Shown one piece after another: positions 1 through 9,408 of a stretch of 61,105 nucleotides of DNA (the stretch's first letter is position 1; each line of letters opens with the position of its first letter). Source of the stretch: an uncultured Lachnospiraceae bacterium (lineage in GTDB: Bacteria; Bacillota; Clostridia; Lachnospirales; Lachnospiraceae); the NCBI GenBank assembly GCA_902783375.1, contig CACZQN010000022.1:1-61105 (forward strand), given 5' to 3'. The notes beneath the pieces are model-generated. The model had not been told where the DNA came from. It worked only from the letters and a program-made list of their open reading frames with translations, and made no database searches. Made by a program: the position numbers and the translations under genes.

Positions 1-183
1 ATACAGAATGAAACTGGGGCTTATTGCAGCATGATTGGCAGTGGGCGTTAAAGGATAACTGGTCCAAGAAAACGTCCGCACCCCCGATCTTATGACAAAA
101 TATATATCGTAAAAGATCACAGAAAATAACAGGGACATTTTAACATATCCAGTAAAATTATGCAAGAAACTCGGAGGAATTCC
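1..183. other. Upstream region of dnaX, nothing recognised
   Basis: No gene or RNA family is recognisable here. I looked for the small SRP RNA, which often precedes dnaX in Firmicutes, and did not find its conserved core. An AT-rich stretch around 100-150 could hold a promoter, but no clean -35/-10 pair stands out. The dnaX ribosome binding site GGAGG lies at 173-177. Confidence 0.4.
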
Positions 184-1785
184 ATGGCATATACGGCACT
201 ATATCGGAAATTCAGGCCACAGACCTTTGAGGAGGTCAAGGGACAGGATCAGACGGTCCGGATTCTCAGGAACCAGCTGCGGGGCGAGCGGATCGGCCAC
301 GCCTACGTCTTTGCCGGAACACGTGGAACCGGTAAGACCAGTGTGGCGAAAATCTTTGCAAGGGCAGTGAACTGTGAGAATTTACAGGACGGGAATCCCT
401 GCGGGGAGTGTCCATCCTGCAGAAGGATCATCGAAGGCCGTTCCCTGAATGTGATCGAGATCGACGCAGCCAGCAACAACGGCGTTGACAACATCCGGGA
501 GGTGATCGATGAGGTCCAGTACTCGCCCGCAGAGGGGCGGTTCAAGGTCTATATCATCGATGAGGTCCATATGCTGTCCCCCGGAGCATTCAACGCGCTC
601 CTGAAGACACTCGAAGAGCCGCCGGCCTATGTGATTTTCATCCTGGCAACCACGGAAGTGCATAAGATCCCGGTGACGATCCTTTCCCGCTGCCAGCGCT
701 ATGATTTCCGGCGGATCGGGGATGAGGTGATCGTGGACCGGCTGAAGGAAGTGCTCGACCGGGAAGGTGCACAGTACGAAGAGGAAGCACTCGCATTCAT
801 CGCCAGGAAGGCAGACGGCGGCATGCGTGATGCACTGAGTCTGCTCGACCAGTGCCTGTCCTTTTATTTCGGGGAACCGCTGACCTATGACCATGCGCTT
901 GAAATACTCGGTGCGGTGGACGTGGATACCTTTATGCGCCTCTTCCTGAGCCTCAAAGACGGGAAAACCGGGGAGGCACTCGATGTTGTGGAGAAGCTCG
1001 TGACGGACGGAATTGATCTGACACAGTTTCTGACGGATTTCATCTGGTTCCTCAGAAACCTGATGATCCTGATGGCAGTCGGCGCTGATTCGGCAAGGAT
1101 TGACGTGTCAAGAGAACACCGGAAGATGATGGAGGCGGTGGCGGCCGAGACCGATGGCAATACGCTGATCCGCTATATCCGGGATCTGTCGGCTCTGCAG
1201 GCGGACATGCGGCTCGCCACCGCAAAGCGGGTGCTCTTTGAGATCGGGCTGATCCGGCTCTCAAGGCCGGAGATGGAGACGGATGTGACCTCCCTGACCG
1301 AGCGGATCCGGATGCTGGAGGAGAAACTTGAGAATGGCGTATTTGTCTCAGAAGCAGAGAGAGGACGGTATGCCGGGGATGGCGGAAGTGCAGGCGGAGT
1401 GGATGCCGGCAGGAGTCAGCTGAAAGACGGAAGCAGCATGAGCCGGGCGGAGCTGATGGCTGCGGTTCCGGCCGATATTCTCGCAGTCATTGAACAGTGG
1501 AACCAGGTGACAGCCGCACTCTCCGGTGCCCTCCGGCAGTTCGTGCTCCGGGTGAAGCCGGCAGCTGGCGAGGGGACGAAACTCATGCTGGTCTGCTCGG
1601 ATAAGATGGACGAGGAAGCACTTGAGAAGCCGGAGAATACCGACGAGATCCGGAAGGTGATCGGCGCACTCACCGGGAAGGATATCCCACTGCAGCCTGT
1701 CTTCACACAGGAGATCAAGACGGATGACGGACTGGTCGACCTGTCCAGCTTTATCAGCAAAGATCTGTTGACATACAGCGACTGA
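184..1785 (+). CDS. dnaX: DNA polymerase III subunit gamma/tau
   Basis: Clamp-loader ATPase subunit that loads the sliding clamp during replication. The N-terminus reads MAYTALYRKFRPQTF, typical of the family. Walker A (GTRGTGKT) is near residues 46-53, zinc-binding cysteines are at about 64, 73, 76 and 79, Walker B (IIDEVHML) is near 125, and the sensor segment EEPPAYVIFILATTE follows. The ATG at 184 was chosen over an upstream in-frame ATG at 160 because GGAGG lies just before it and homologues start there. At 533 residues it has normal Firmicute length. It heads the conserved dnaX-ybaB-recR block. No slippery A-run suggesting a gamma frameshift was noticed. Confidence 0.97.
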   Translation: MAYTALYRKFRPQTFEEVKGQDQTVRILRNQLRGERIGHAYVFAGTRGTGKTSVAKIFARAVNCENLQDGNPCGECPSCRRIIEGRSLNVIEIDAASNNGVDNIREVIDEVQYSPAEGRFKVYIIDEVHMLSPGAFNALLKTLEEPPAYVIFILATTEVHKIPVTILSRCQRYDFRRIGDEVIVDRLKEVLDREGAQYEEEALAFIARKADGGMRDALSLLDQCLSFYFGEPLTYDHALEILGAVDVDTFMRLFLSLKDGKTGEALDVVEKLVTDGIDLTQFLTDFIWFLRNLMILMAVGADSARIDVSREHRKMMEAVAAETDGNTLIRYIRDLSALQADMRLATAKRVLFEIGLIRLSRPEMETDVTSLTERIRMLEEKLENGVFVSEAERGRYAGDGGSAGGVDAGRSQLKDGSSMSRAELMAAVPADILAVIEQWNQVTAALSGALRQFVLRVKPAAGEGTKLMLVCSDKMDEEALEKPENTDEIRKVIGALTGKDIPLQPVFTQEIKTDDGLVDLSSFISKDLLTYSD

Positions 1786-1885
1786 GTGAGATAAACTATG
1801 AAGGTTATAGGAAGATAACAAATAGAAACGTTCAGAGACGGCATTCTGCAGCCCGTCAGCTGACTATTAGAAAGGAAGATACGAC

Positions 1886-2236
1886 ATGGCAAAAGGAAAG
1901 TTTTCTGGTGGAATTCCCGGAAATATGAACAATATCATGAAGCAGGCACAGCGGATGCAGCGCCAGATGGAAGAGAAGCAGGCAGAGCTTGAGACACAGG
2001 AGTTCTCGGGTACTGCAGGCGGTGGTGTTGTGATCGTCAAGATGAACGGCAAGCGGGAATTCATCGGCGTGACGATTGACCCGGAAGTCCTTGATCCGGA
2101 TGATGTGGAAACCCTTGAGGACCTCATTGTGGCAGCTGCAAACGAAGCCCTGAAGCAGGTCAATTCCGCTTCGGAATCCGTGATGAATTCGATCGCGGGC
2201 GGCCTTGGCAACTTTGGCGGAGGACTTCCATTCTGA
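1886..2236 (+). CDS. YbaB/EbfC family nucleoid-associated protein
   Basis: Small DNA-binding protein (116 residues) of the YbaB/EbfC family, which binds DNA as a dimer and is almost always encoded between dnaX and recR. It begins with a Lys/Gly-rich N-terminus and a helical Met/Gln-rich segment. The core contains the family pattern around VVIVKMNGKREF and DPDDVETLEDLIVAA. AAAGGAAG precedes the ATG. Its stop codon shares one base with the recR start (TGATG), so the two are translationally coupled. Confidence 0.95.
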   Translation: MAKGKFSGGIPGNMNNIMKQAQRMQRQMEEKQAELETQEFSGTAGGGVVIVKMNGKREFIGVTIDPEVLDPDDVETLEDLIVAAANEALKQVNSASESVMNSIAGGLGNFGGGLPF

Positions 2237-2835
2237 TGGAATATTACAGCAAACAGATCAGTACGCTGATCGAGGAACTTGCGCATCTGCCGGGGATCGG
2301 GCAGAAGACAGCAGCAAGACTTGCCTTTCACATCATCGATTCTCCGATGGAGAATGTGAACCGCCTGGCGGATGCCATCCGGGATGCGCGGGCGAATGTC
2401 TGCTATTGTAAGAAGTGCCTGACGATCACGGATTCGGAACTCTGTCCGATCTGCGCCGACGAAAAGCGGAACCATCATGTGATCATGGTGGTGGAGAATC
2501 CGAGGGATCTCGCGGCCTATGAGAAGACGCAGAAGTATGACGGCGTGTATCACGTCCTGCACGGGGTCATCTCCCCGATGCTTGGGATCGGCCCGCAGGA
2601 TATCCGGCTGAAGGAGCTGATGCAGCGCCTGCAGACGGAGGCGGTCGATGAGGTGATCATTGCGACGGGGTCGAGCCTCGAAGGAGAGACCACGGCGATG
2701 TACATTTCCAAACTGATCAAACCGGCCGGCATCAAGGTGACCCGGATTGCTTCGGGGGTTCCTGTCGGTGGGGATCTTGAAAATATTGATGAAGTGACGC
2801 TGCTCCGTGCGCTCGAAGGGCGTGTGGAACTGTAG
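2236..2835 (+). CDS. recR: Recombination mediator protein RecR
   Basis: RecFOR pathway protein that helps load RecA at gaps in damaged DNA. Its 199 residues show the family order: N-terminal helix-hairpin-helix (LAHLPGIGQKTAARLAF, about residues 16-32), a Cys zinc finger (C56, C58, C61, C70, C73 region) and a Toprim domain from about 80 (VMVVENPRD, later IATGSSLEGETTAMY). The C-terminal segment RIASGVPVGGDLENIDEVTL is highly typical. The start overlaps the ybaB stop. Confidence 0.97.
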   Translation: MEYYSKQISTLIEELAHLPGIGQKTAARLAFHIIDSPMENVNRLADAIRDARANVCYCKKCLTITDSELCPICADEKRNHHVIMVVENPRDLAAYEKTQKYDGVYHVLHGVISPMLGIGPQDIRLKELMQRLQTEAVDEVIIATGSSLEGETTAMYISKLIKPAGIKVTRIASGVPVGGDLENIDEVTLLRALEGRVEL

Positions 2836-2878
2836 TGAGCGGACCGCAGTGACAGGATGCGGCAGCAAGGTGGAGTGA

Positions 2879-3982
2879 ATGGGCAGCAGTATTTTATATG
2901 AAGGGAAAAGCACCCTTCTCCGGATCCGCGAAGAGGTGGATGCCCTGGATGAGAGCGTCCGCCATGAGCATGAACTGGATGAAGCGGTGGAACGGATGGA
3001 GCGGGAACTCTCCATCCGGAAAAAGCAGGTGAATGAGGAGGTTGCGGACACCATCCGGAAGCGCCGGGAGGAGATCTTTGCGACCTTTAAGGATGAAGAG
3101 GACAAGATCAGCCAGAACCTGAAGAAGACCAGAACGAAGAAGGAACGGATGAGAAACGGCAGGGTGTCGGAGCGCATCACGGCGGAGACCTCGGGCATTC
3201 TCGATGATAACGACATGCTGAAGAGCGAGGCAAAGAAGATCTTCCGCCAGTCGCATACACCGGCATTTTTCAATTCGGACCTGTTTTATACACTGTTTAT
3301 GCCGAAGGGCCTGCGGGATTACCTGCTGTGCTTCGTGGCATTTGTGATTCTGTTTGCGGCCATTCCGGTCGGCGCCTATCTGCTGATCCCGGAGCCGCGG
3401 AAGATGTGGTATCTGATGCTGATCTACCTCGCGGCGATTGTGCTTTTCGGCGGCGGGTATCTGCTGATCCACAGCAAGGTGCGGCAGGATTATCTGGAGA
3501 TCGTGAACAAGGGATACCAGATCCGGCAGCGGCAGCGGAAGAACAGAAAGCTGGTGAAGAAGATCAGCCGGAATATCGAGAAGGACAAGGATGACAGCAG
3601 CTATGGGCTGGAGCCCTATGATGATGATATTGCAGATCTGGAGCAGCAGCAGAAAGAGATGAACGCCAGACGGCGCGAGGCGATCCGTGTCTATGATGAG
3701 CAGACGAAGCTCCAGGTGGAGCGGGAGATCCGGCAGAAATATGAGAAGGATCTCGCGGACCGGCAGCAGGAACTGACAGCAGCCGCGGAGGAACTGAAAG
3801 CCACGAGACTGATGATCAAGCAGCAGACACTCGCGATCTCCGGCAATTATGAAGTGTACATGGGGAAGGAGTTTGTCTCGCCGACAGCCCTCGCCAGAAT
3901 GGATACACTGATGGATGAAAAAGGACTTGCGACCATCGGCGAAGCGCTCGATGCATATAAGGCGGAGAAACAGGCAAAATGA
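2879..3982 (+). CDS. Coiled-coil membrane protein of unknown function
   Basis: Not a family I can name. The 367-residue protein has a charged, heptad-like N-terminal helix (about 1-125), two hydrophobic segments that look like a transmembrane hairpin (about 147-170 and 178-198), and a long charged coiled coil (about 205-315) ending in a short C-terminal domain. No signal peptide or catalytic motif is visible. AAGGTGGAG precedes the ATG. Its last codons overlap the next gene by four bases (ATGA), so it belongs to the same transcription unit as the following membrane protein and the CvpA-like gene. Confidence 0.8.
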   Translation: MGSSILYEGKSTLLRIREEVDALDESVRHEHELDEAVERMERELSIRKKQVNEEVADTIRKRREEIFATFKDEEDKISQNLKKTRTKKERMRNGRVSERITAETSGILDDNDMLKSEAKKIFRQSHTPAFFNSDLFYTLFMPKGLRDYLLCFVAFVILFAAIPVGAYLLIPEPRKMWYLMLIYLAAIVLFGGGYLLIHSKVRQDYLEIVNKGYQIRQRQRKNRKLVKKISRNIEKDKDDSSYGLEPYDDDIADLEQQQKEMNARRREAIRVYDEQTKLQVEREIRQKYEKDLADRQQELTAAAEELKATRLMIKQQTLAISGNYEVYMGKEFVSPTALARMDTLMDEKGLATIGEALDAYKAEKQAK

Positions 3983-5340
3983 GTAATGAAAACCAGGAAG
4001 TGCATGCAGACGCACAGGAACAGGAGCAGAGACCGAAGCGGCAGATCCCGTGGAAGCGGATCATCGGCGCGGTGGTTCTGACGCTGCTGGTGGTGGCCGC
4101 CCTCGGTGCATTCTTCTATTTCCGGATCATTCTGCCGGGGACGCATTATACCGAATATGAGGTAGTGATGCAGAAAGACCGGCTCGGCGATCCGGGGACC
4201 ACGTATTTCTCCTACGGAAAGAACGTGGCCGGATATAATAAGGAAGGCGTTTTTGTCGTCGGTCCTTCCGGGAATGTTGTCTGGAATGCAGCTTATACGA
4301 TGGAGCACCCGAAGGCGGAGTATGCAGGAAACTATATCGCGGTTGCCGATATCGGAAGCAGGCGCGTGATCGTCTATGACGGCAGCGGACGCGGGACCGA
4401 GGTGTCGGTTCTTTCGCCGGTGATTGCCCATTCTGTCTCCGAGCAGGGTGAGGTTGCCGTGCTGATGCAGAAGGATGATGCCTACCACATCCAGCTGATC
4501 GATCCGTATGATGCGGCGGTGGTGCTGAAGGCAGAGATCCTGACGTATGTGGAAGATGATGGGTTCGCCCTGTCGATCGCCCTGTCCAAGGACGGCGCAA
4601 AACTGGTGACCGAGTATTTCACCAGTGACGGGAATCAGCTGAAGAGTACGCTGACGTTCTATAGTTTTACTTCGGTCGGTGAGAATGCCAATGCGGACCG
4701 GATTGTGGGCATCTTCCCATATGAGGATGTGCTCTTTCCGGAGGTGCGGTTCCTCACGAACGATCTGGTCTGTGCTTACGGCGATAACCGCCTCGTGATG
4801 TTTCAGATGAGCCAGATTCCGAAACTGCTCTGGGAGAAGACCTACGACGGGGAGATCCTTTACACGGCAGGGTCGGAGAACCTGGTGGCGCTTCTGGTCG
4901 AAGAGGAAGCAAGACATGGCACCAATGTGGTGACGGACGGTCTTGCGGAATCCGAAGAGGCGGAGAATGGCGAGGATGGCGCGGCAGCGGACGACGCGAA
5001 GACAGAAGACAGTGAGAAAGGTTCTGCTGCAGAAGAAGATCCGAACAGGATCGATGCGGATTTCACCGGGGAGCGCGGCATCATGCTGTACGCATTCGGG
5101 ACCGACGGCGGAACATTTGCCAAAAAACGAATCGATATCAATGCGATGGATCTGCAGGTGGGGAAGGATGATGTCATCCTGTATTCCGATGAGACCTGCG
5201 TGATCTACCGGAAGGGCGGACAGGAGAAGTTCCGGGGATCGTTCTCCCAGAACCTGCAGTGCGTCTTCCCGGGAAGCAGCGAGAATCACTACTATGTGAT
5301 TTCCGGGAAATATATGGAACAGATGCGGCTGGCCCGCTGA
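3979..5340 (+). CDS. DUF5711-like membrane-anchored beta-propeller protein
   Basis: 453 residues: a short charged cytoplasmic head, one transmembrane segment (about 28-52, IIGAVVLTLLVVAALGAFFY) and a large extracytoplasmic part rich in short beta repeats such as VVGPSGNVVW and VIVYDGSGR, suggestive of a WD40/PQQ-like propeller. An acidic low-complexity insertion (about 310-350) interrupts it. It resembles the DUF5711 proteins of Lachnospiraceae, whose function is unknown; the name is from memory. The start overlaps the upstream gene by four bases. Confidence 0.75.
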   Translation: MSNENQEVHADAQEQEQRPKRQIPWKRIIGAVVLTLLVVAALGAFFYFRIILPGTHYTEYEVVMQKDRLGDPGTTYFSYGKNVAGYNKEGVFVVGPSGNVVWNAAYTMEHPKAEYAGNYIAVADIGSRRVIVYDGSGRGTEVSVLSPVIAHSVSEQGEVAVLMQKDDAYHIQLIDPYDAAVVLKAEILTYVEDDGFALSIALSKDGAKLVTEYFTSDGNQLKSTLTFYSFTSVGENANADRIVGIFPYEDVLFPEVRFLTNDLVCAYGDNRLVMFQMSQIPKLLWEKTYDGEILYTAGSENLVALLVEEEARHGTNVVTDGLAESEEAENGEDGAAADDAKTEDSEKGSAAEEDPNRIDADFTGERGIMLYAFGTDGGTFAKKRIDINAMDLQVGKDDVILYSDETCVIYRKGGQEKFRGSFSQNLQCVFPGSSENHYYVISGKYMEQMRLAR

Positions 5341-5372
5341 TGAGCAGCCGGGCAGCGGTCTAAAGGAGTATG

Positions 5373-6221
5373 ATGGATATAGCGGAGTTATCTTCTGTTG
5401 GAATCAGTGTGACGCTGATCGTGGTGCTGGCAGTGCTGCTGGTGTCCTTTCTTCTCGGGGCCAAAGAGGGCCTGGTCAAGACCTTCTACCGGCTGTTCTC
5501 GGGAATTCTCGTCATGGTGCTGAGCGTCGCCCTGACGCCGGGGCTTGCGGGGATCATCCGGTCGAATGAGAAGATCTACGGTGCGATCGAGTCCAATATC
5601 GAAGGCGTGATCGGCCGTGCACTGGATGAGATGATCGAGAAGAACGCAGAGCAGACGGAAGAGAAGGAAGAAACGGACGAAAAGAGCGAAGAGGAGAAGC
5701 TGTCTTCGCTGCTGAAGAAAGCCGGAGAGAACGGCGGGATCAGCCTTCCGGAATCGTTCCTCGGCAACTTTTCTGAGGTGGCAGAGAATGCAGGCGTAAA
5801 GCTGGAGGATCTGGCCGGCGGCGCGATGGCGGATGCAACAGCCGCCATCCGGGAACAGGCGGATGCGGCGAAAGCGAAGCTGGCTGCGGCACTGGCGGAA
5901 CAGGTCACAGACTACCTGATCCGGATTACCTCTTTTGTTGTGCTGTTCCTGGTGCTTTCCGCCCTCTTGTTTGTTCTGGCACATGCCCTGGATATCATTG
6001 CGAAGCTCCCGGTTCTGAATTCCATGAACCGTGTGGCAGGCGGCCTCTGCGGACTGCTCGGCGGTCTGCTGATCGTCTGGATCGCGTTTATGGCTGTGAC
6101 GATTTTTATCAAGCATGATTTTGCACAGCAGATCCTCCGGGACATCGAGGGCAATGTTTTCCTGAAGATGCTCTATGATTATAATCCGATCATGAAAGTA
6201 GTCAGTTCCCTGAAGGGGTGA
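5373..6221 (+). CDS. CvpA family membrane protein
   Basis: 283 residues with N-terminal hydrophobic helices (about 10-55), a central soluble acidic/Ala-rich section (about 80-175) and two further transmembrane helices ending in a short tail. The segment LLVSFLLGAKEGLVKTFYRL followed by AGIIRSN is typical of CvpA-like proteins, linked in other bacteria to colicin V production and envelope functions. Two ATGs in tandem (5370 and 5373) follow AAAGGAG; the second gives more workable spacing. The unusually long soluble insertion between the helix pairs is notable. It closes the dnaX-region gene run; a terminator follows. Confidence 0.75.
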   Translation: MDIAELSSVGISVTLIVVLAVLLVSFLLGAKEGLVKTFYRLFSGILVMVLSVALTPGLAGIIRSNEKIYGAIESNIEGVIGRALDEMIEKNAEQTEEKEETDEKSEEEKLSSLLKKAGENGGISLPESFLGNFSEVAENAGVKLEDLAGGAMADATAAIREQADAAKAKLAAALAEQVTDYLIRITSFVVLFLVLSALLFVLAHALDIIAKLPVLNSMNRVAGGLCGLLGGLLIVWIAFMAVTIFIKHDFAQQILRDIEGNVFLKMLYDYNPIMKVVSSLKG

Positions 6222-6256
6222 GGATGAATCCTACGGGAAGAATCATCCGTACAGAG

Positions 6257-6284
6257 CGGAGCAGATGAGTCTGCTCCGTTTTTT
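6257..6284 (+). terminator. Intrinsic terminator after the CvpA-like gene
   Basis: Perfect 8-bp stem CGGAGCAG/CTGCTCCG with a 6-nt loop followed by six T residues. It separates the dnaX-region operon from the shikimate genes. Confidence 0.9.
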
Positions 6285-6343
6285 GCAGGAGCATGCAAAT
6301 CAGCCAGGATGGGCTGACGCTGTATGCGCCATGGAGGATTGGG

Positions 6344-7459
6344 ATGGAGAAGCAGGTCTGGAGTACCTATGGCGAACAGATCAGACTGATGATTTTCGGC
6401 GCATCTCATGCACCGGAAGTTGGAATGATCTTAACGGGAATCCCTGCCGGGAAGAACGTCGACCTGGAAGCATTGCAGCAGTTTCTGCTGCGGCGTGCAC
6501 CGGGAAGAAGTGCATACACCACGGCGAGAAAGGAACCGGATGTGCCGACGTTCACTTCTGGCGTGCAGGATGGTGTCACAGATGGGAATCCGATCCGTGC
6601 GGTCATACAGAATACCAGCATCCGATCAGCAGATTATGAGCAGTTCAGGACTGTTCCAAGGCCAGGCCATGCAGATTATACAGCGTCTGTGAAATACAGG
6701 GGGAAACTGGACATGGCCGGAGGTGGTCCGTTCTCCGGCCGGATGACCGCCCCTTTCTGCATCGCCGGTGGGATTCTGAAGCAGCTGCTTGCAGAGGAAG
6801 GGATTGTCGTTACGGCGAGAATTTATGAAATTGCCGGAATCCGGGATACGGGATCTCTTGAGGAAGACGTTGCGGCGAAGGATTTTCCTGTGCTGGATGC
6901 AGAACAGGGTGAAAAGATGAAACAGGCAATCCTTGCTGCAAAGGAGGCAGGTGATTCCCTCGGAGGCATTGTGGAGTGTGCCATCTTCGGCCTGCCTGTG
7001 GGACTCGGCGGACCGCTGTTCGAGGGAATGGAGGGAAGAATCGCACTGGCGGCCTTCGGAATCCCTGGGGTGAAGGGAATTGAATTCGGCGCAGGCTTCG
7101 AAGCGGCAGCGATGAGAGGTTCCGAGAATAATGATGCCTTTGCCATCCGGGAAGGAACTGTCTGCACGAAGACCAATCACGCAGGAGGAATTCTGGGCGG
7201 AATCACAGATGGTATGCCGCTCCTGTTCCGGGCAGCATTTAAACCGACACCTTCCATCGCAAAGCCCCAGGAGAGCATCAACTTGCGGACGATGAAACCG
7301 GAAGAACTGGTGATCCAGGGGAGACATGATCCCTGTATCGTTCCCCGTGCGGTCCCCTGCGTTGAAGCAGCGGCAGCGGCAGCGGTTTATGATGCATGGC
7401 TTGGCAGAAAGAAAGAACTGGCCGAAATGGAATCGGTGGAGTGGAACGGACTGCGCTGA
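6344..7459 (+). CDS. aroC: Chorismate synthase
   Basis: Last step of the shikimate pathway: EPSP to chorismate, dependent on reduced FMN. 371 residues from the ATG at 6344, preceded by GGAGG at 6333-6337; an upstream in-frame ATG at 6293 would add 17 atypical residues. Near the N-terminus the FGASHAPEVG segment keeps the active-site His but departs from the usual GESHG. RPGHADY carries the second conserved His, and GGGPFSGRMTAP matches the Firmicute-type flavin/substrate segment. Its partner 27 bases downstream encodes other shikimate-pathway activities. Confidence 0.95.
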   Translation: MEKQVWSTYGEQIRLMIFGASHAPEVGMILTGIPAGKNVDLEALQQFLLRRAPGRSAYTTARKEPDVPTFTSGVQDGVTDGNPIRAVIQNTSIRSADYEQFRTVPRPGHADYTASVKYRGKLDMAGGGPFSGRMTAPFCIAGGILKQLLAEEGIVVTARIYEIAGIRDTGSLEEDVAAKDFPVLDAEQGEKMKQAILAAKEAGDSLGGIVECAIFGLPVGLGGPLFEGMEGRIALAAFGIPGVKGIEFGAGFEAAAMRGSENNDAFAIREGTVCTKTNHAGGILGGITDGMPLLFRAAFKPTPSIAKPQESINLRTMKPEELVIQGRHDPCIVPRAVPCVEAAAAAAVYDAWLGRKKELAEMESVEWNGLR

Positions 7460-7486
7460 CACAAAGCGTCATAAGGATAGAGAAAG

Positions 7487-8788
7487 ATGAAGATAGAGGA
7501 ATACAGAAAGCAGATCGCCCGGATCGATGAAGAGATCCTGCGCCTGTTTCTGGAGCGTATGGAAGTATCTGCGAAGATCGGATCATACAAGAAAGAGCGA
7601 GGACTTCCGGTGCGCGTGCCGGAAGTGGAGGAGCAGAAAATCCGCAGAATGGTGGAAGAGTCACCGGAGGAACTGAAAGCGTATATTCCACGCCTGTTTT
7701 CGACGCTTTTTGAACTGAGCCGCAGCTACCAGGATGCACTCAGCGGTCCGGCAGGAGATTTCCAGGGTGATCTGGAGAAGACACTGTTTCAGGATCTGCT
7801 GCTGCATGCCGGCGACCCGTTTTCCGGAGAATCGGCAGACGCATGGAGCTTTATCCGGCTGATACATCATGCAGGGATCCGCGTCGCCGGGAAGAAGGTA
7901 CTGGTGCTCGGCAGTGGGAATGCGGCCTCTGCGGTGCTGGAAGCGCTGCAGGAACTGGGTGCCGGTGCGATTGTGGTTGCAAGCAGAAAGCCGGAATCTC
8001 TGGCGATTGTATCGTTTCCAAAGGGAGATGCACAGGTCCTGCCTGCCGCATATGAGCACCTGTCTTCGCACGCGGATGTGGATATCATCGTGAATACGAC
8101 CCCTGTCGGGATGTACCCGAGAAATGGGGAATCGCCAATCAGCCTGTCTCTGTTCCCGGATCTGTCCGGGGTCCTGGATCTGATCAGCAACCCTTACCGG
8201 TCAGCCCTCCTGATGGAAGCGGAAGAGCGGAAGATCCCCTGTGAGAATGGCCTCTATCTGCTGGTCGTCCAGGCAGTGAGACGAATGCACTCTGATGCAG
8301 CGGAAGAAGTGGAAGAGGAACTGGCCGGGCGTATCTGGCAGAGCCTGTCCGGGAATCTGCAGAACATTGCGCTGATCGGGATGCCTGGTGCCGGAAAGTC
8401 ACAGGAAGCGAGACGGATCAGTGAGGCAACCGGGCGTGCATTCTATGATTCTGATGAGGAAGTGACGAAGCGGACAGGGATGACTCCGGAAGAGTGGATT
8501 ACGACACAGGGCGAAGAGACATTTCGGAAACTGGAGACAGAGGTCCTGCGGGATATTGCCAAAGTATCCCATGCGGTGATTGCTACCGGCGGTGGCGTGG
8601 TGACCAGGCCGGAGAACTATGCGCTGCTTCATCAGAACAGCCGGATCATCTGGCTGAAGAAGGACATCGGGCAGCTGGTACTGGAAGGCCGGCCGATTTC
8701 TAAAAGAATTGCACCTGAAGAGCTGTATAAAATGCGAAAGCCTCTGTACGAGGCTTTCGCGGATGAAGAGATCGAGCTGGATTCCTGA
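7487..8788 (+). CDS. Chorismate mutase / SDH-like / shikimate kinase fusion
   Basis: 433-residue fusion. Residues 1 to about 88 are an AroQ-type chorismate mutase (RKQIARIDEEILRLFLERM, IGSYKKERGLPV). Residues about 118-270 match only the NADP-binding half of shikimate dehydrogenase (KKVLVLGSGNAASAV, NTTPVGMYP, the C-terminal ENGLYLLVVQAV). Residues about 283-433 are shikimate kinase (Walker A GMPGAGKS, DSDEEVTKRTG, GEETFRKLETEVL, ATGGGVV). The N-terminal shikimate-binding domain of the dehydrogenase is absent, so that activity is doubtful. The kinase ends about 18 residues earlier than usual. The ATG follows GGATAGAGAAAG. Confidence 0.88.
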   Translation: MKIEEYRKQIARIDEEILRLFLERMEVSAKIGSYKKERGLPVRVPEVEEQKIRRMVEESPEELKAYIPRLFSTLFELSRSYQDALSGPAGDFQGDLEKTLFQDLLLHAGDPFSGESADAWSFIRLIHHAGIRVAGKKVLVLGSGNAASAVLEALQELGAGAIVVASRKPESLAIVSFPKGDAQVLPAAYEHLSSHADVDIIVNTTPVGMYPRNGESPISLSLFPDLSGVLDLISNPYRSALLMEAEERKIPCENGLYLLVVQAVRRMHSDAAEEVEEELAGRIWQSLSGNLQNIALIGMPGAGKSQEARRISEATGRAFYDSDEEVTKRTGMTPEEWITTQGEETFRKLETEVLRDIAKVSHAVIATGGGVVTRPENYALLHQNSRIIWLKKDIGQLVLEGRPISKRIAPEELYKMRKPLYEAFADEEIELDS

Positions 8789-8803
8789 TCAGATTCTGTT
8801 TTG

Positions 8804-9301
8804 TTACGCCCACGGATCCTGACTCACCGGGATGCGGATCTGGCCAAGCAGCATCTGATCCCACAGGAACCACTCGCCGGTCGATGGCTTCAGCCGCAGG
8901 GTGACATTCCGCATGCTGTCGGCGCCGCCGGATTTCAGGTCGAATTTCTTATATCCGGTGTCTGCCATCTGGGAAGCGCTGTCGCTGACCTCGATGACAT
9001 AAGGAACATCCGGCGTGTATCCATTTTCCGGTGTTGCGCCCTTAAAATAGGAGAACGGAATGTAATCTCTTCCGTCCATGAAGCGGTCCCGGATGAACTG
9101 ATTCTCCATCGGAGAGATCGGACGCGGCCCACGCAGATAGTTCAGCATCTCGATGCTGGCATCCTTATCCTTCGGATAGACGCAGAGCGCGGCAACGGTC
9201 AGGGCAACGGTATCTTCCGGGTTCTTCAGGGAAGCCTGCGGAAGAGCCTTCAGTTCTTCAAGATTGGTCGGAAGGGACTGGAGTGTTACAGTGTACTTCA
9301 T
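8804..9301 (-). CDS. DUF6935-like protein
   Basis: 165-residue soluble protein starting MKYTVTLQSLPTNLEELKAL, with a central region MLNYLRGPRPISPMENQFI and IPFSYFKGATPENGYTP. This matches my memory of the DUF6935 family of Firmicutes, for which no function is known. No signal peptide or membrane segment. A strong AGGAGG site lies 7 bases before the start. The gene converges with the shikimate fusion, whose stop is 15 bases away, and has its own promoter upstream. Confidence 0.75.
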   Translation of the reverse strand: MKYTVTLQSLPTNLEELKALPQASLKNPEDTVALTVAALCVYPKDKDASIEMLNYLRGPRPISPMENQFIRDRFMDGRDYIPFSYFKGATPENGYTPDVPYVIEVSDSASQMADTGYKKFDLKSGGADSMRNVTLRLKPSTGEWFLWDQMLLGQIRIPVSQDPWA

Positions 9302-9333
9302 GTGGATACCTCCTGTCTGAATATGTTAGTATT

Positions 9334-9362
9334 ATCATAACAGTTACCGAAGGTATCCGCAA
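9334..9362 (-). promoter_or_regulatory. Promoter of the DUF6935-like gene
   Basis: On the minus strand TTGCGG and TATGAT are separated by 17 bases, about 33 bases before the start codon. A good sigma-A-type match. Confidence 0.55.
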
Positions 9363-9408
9363 GAGAAGAATCATTAAGCAGCCTTTCAAAATCTTTGGAA
9401 AAAGGGAC

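Noticed and set aside
1-183. Small SRP RNA before dnaX
   Set aside because: This position often holds the SRP RNA in Firmicutes, but the conserved GGAAGCAGCC-like core and its stem are not present.
184-1785. Programmed frameshift in dnaX
   Set aside because: No A-rich slippery site with a following stem was noticed; the full frame is tau-like.
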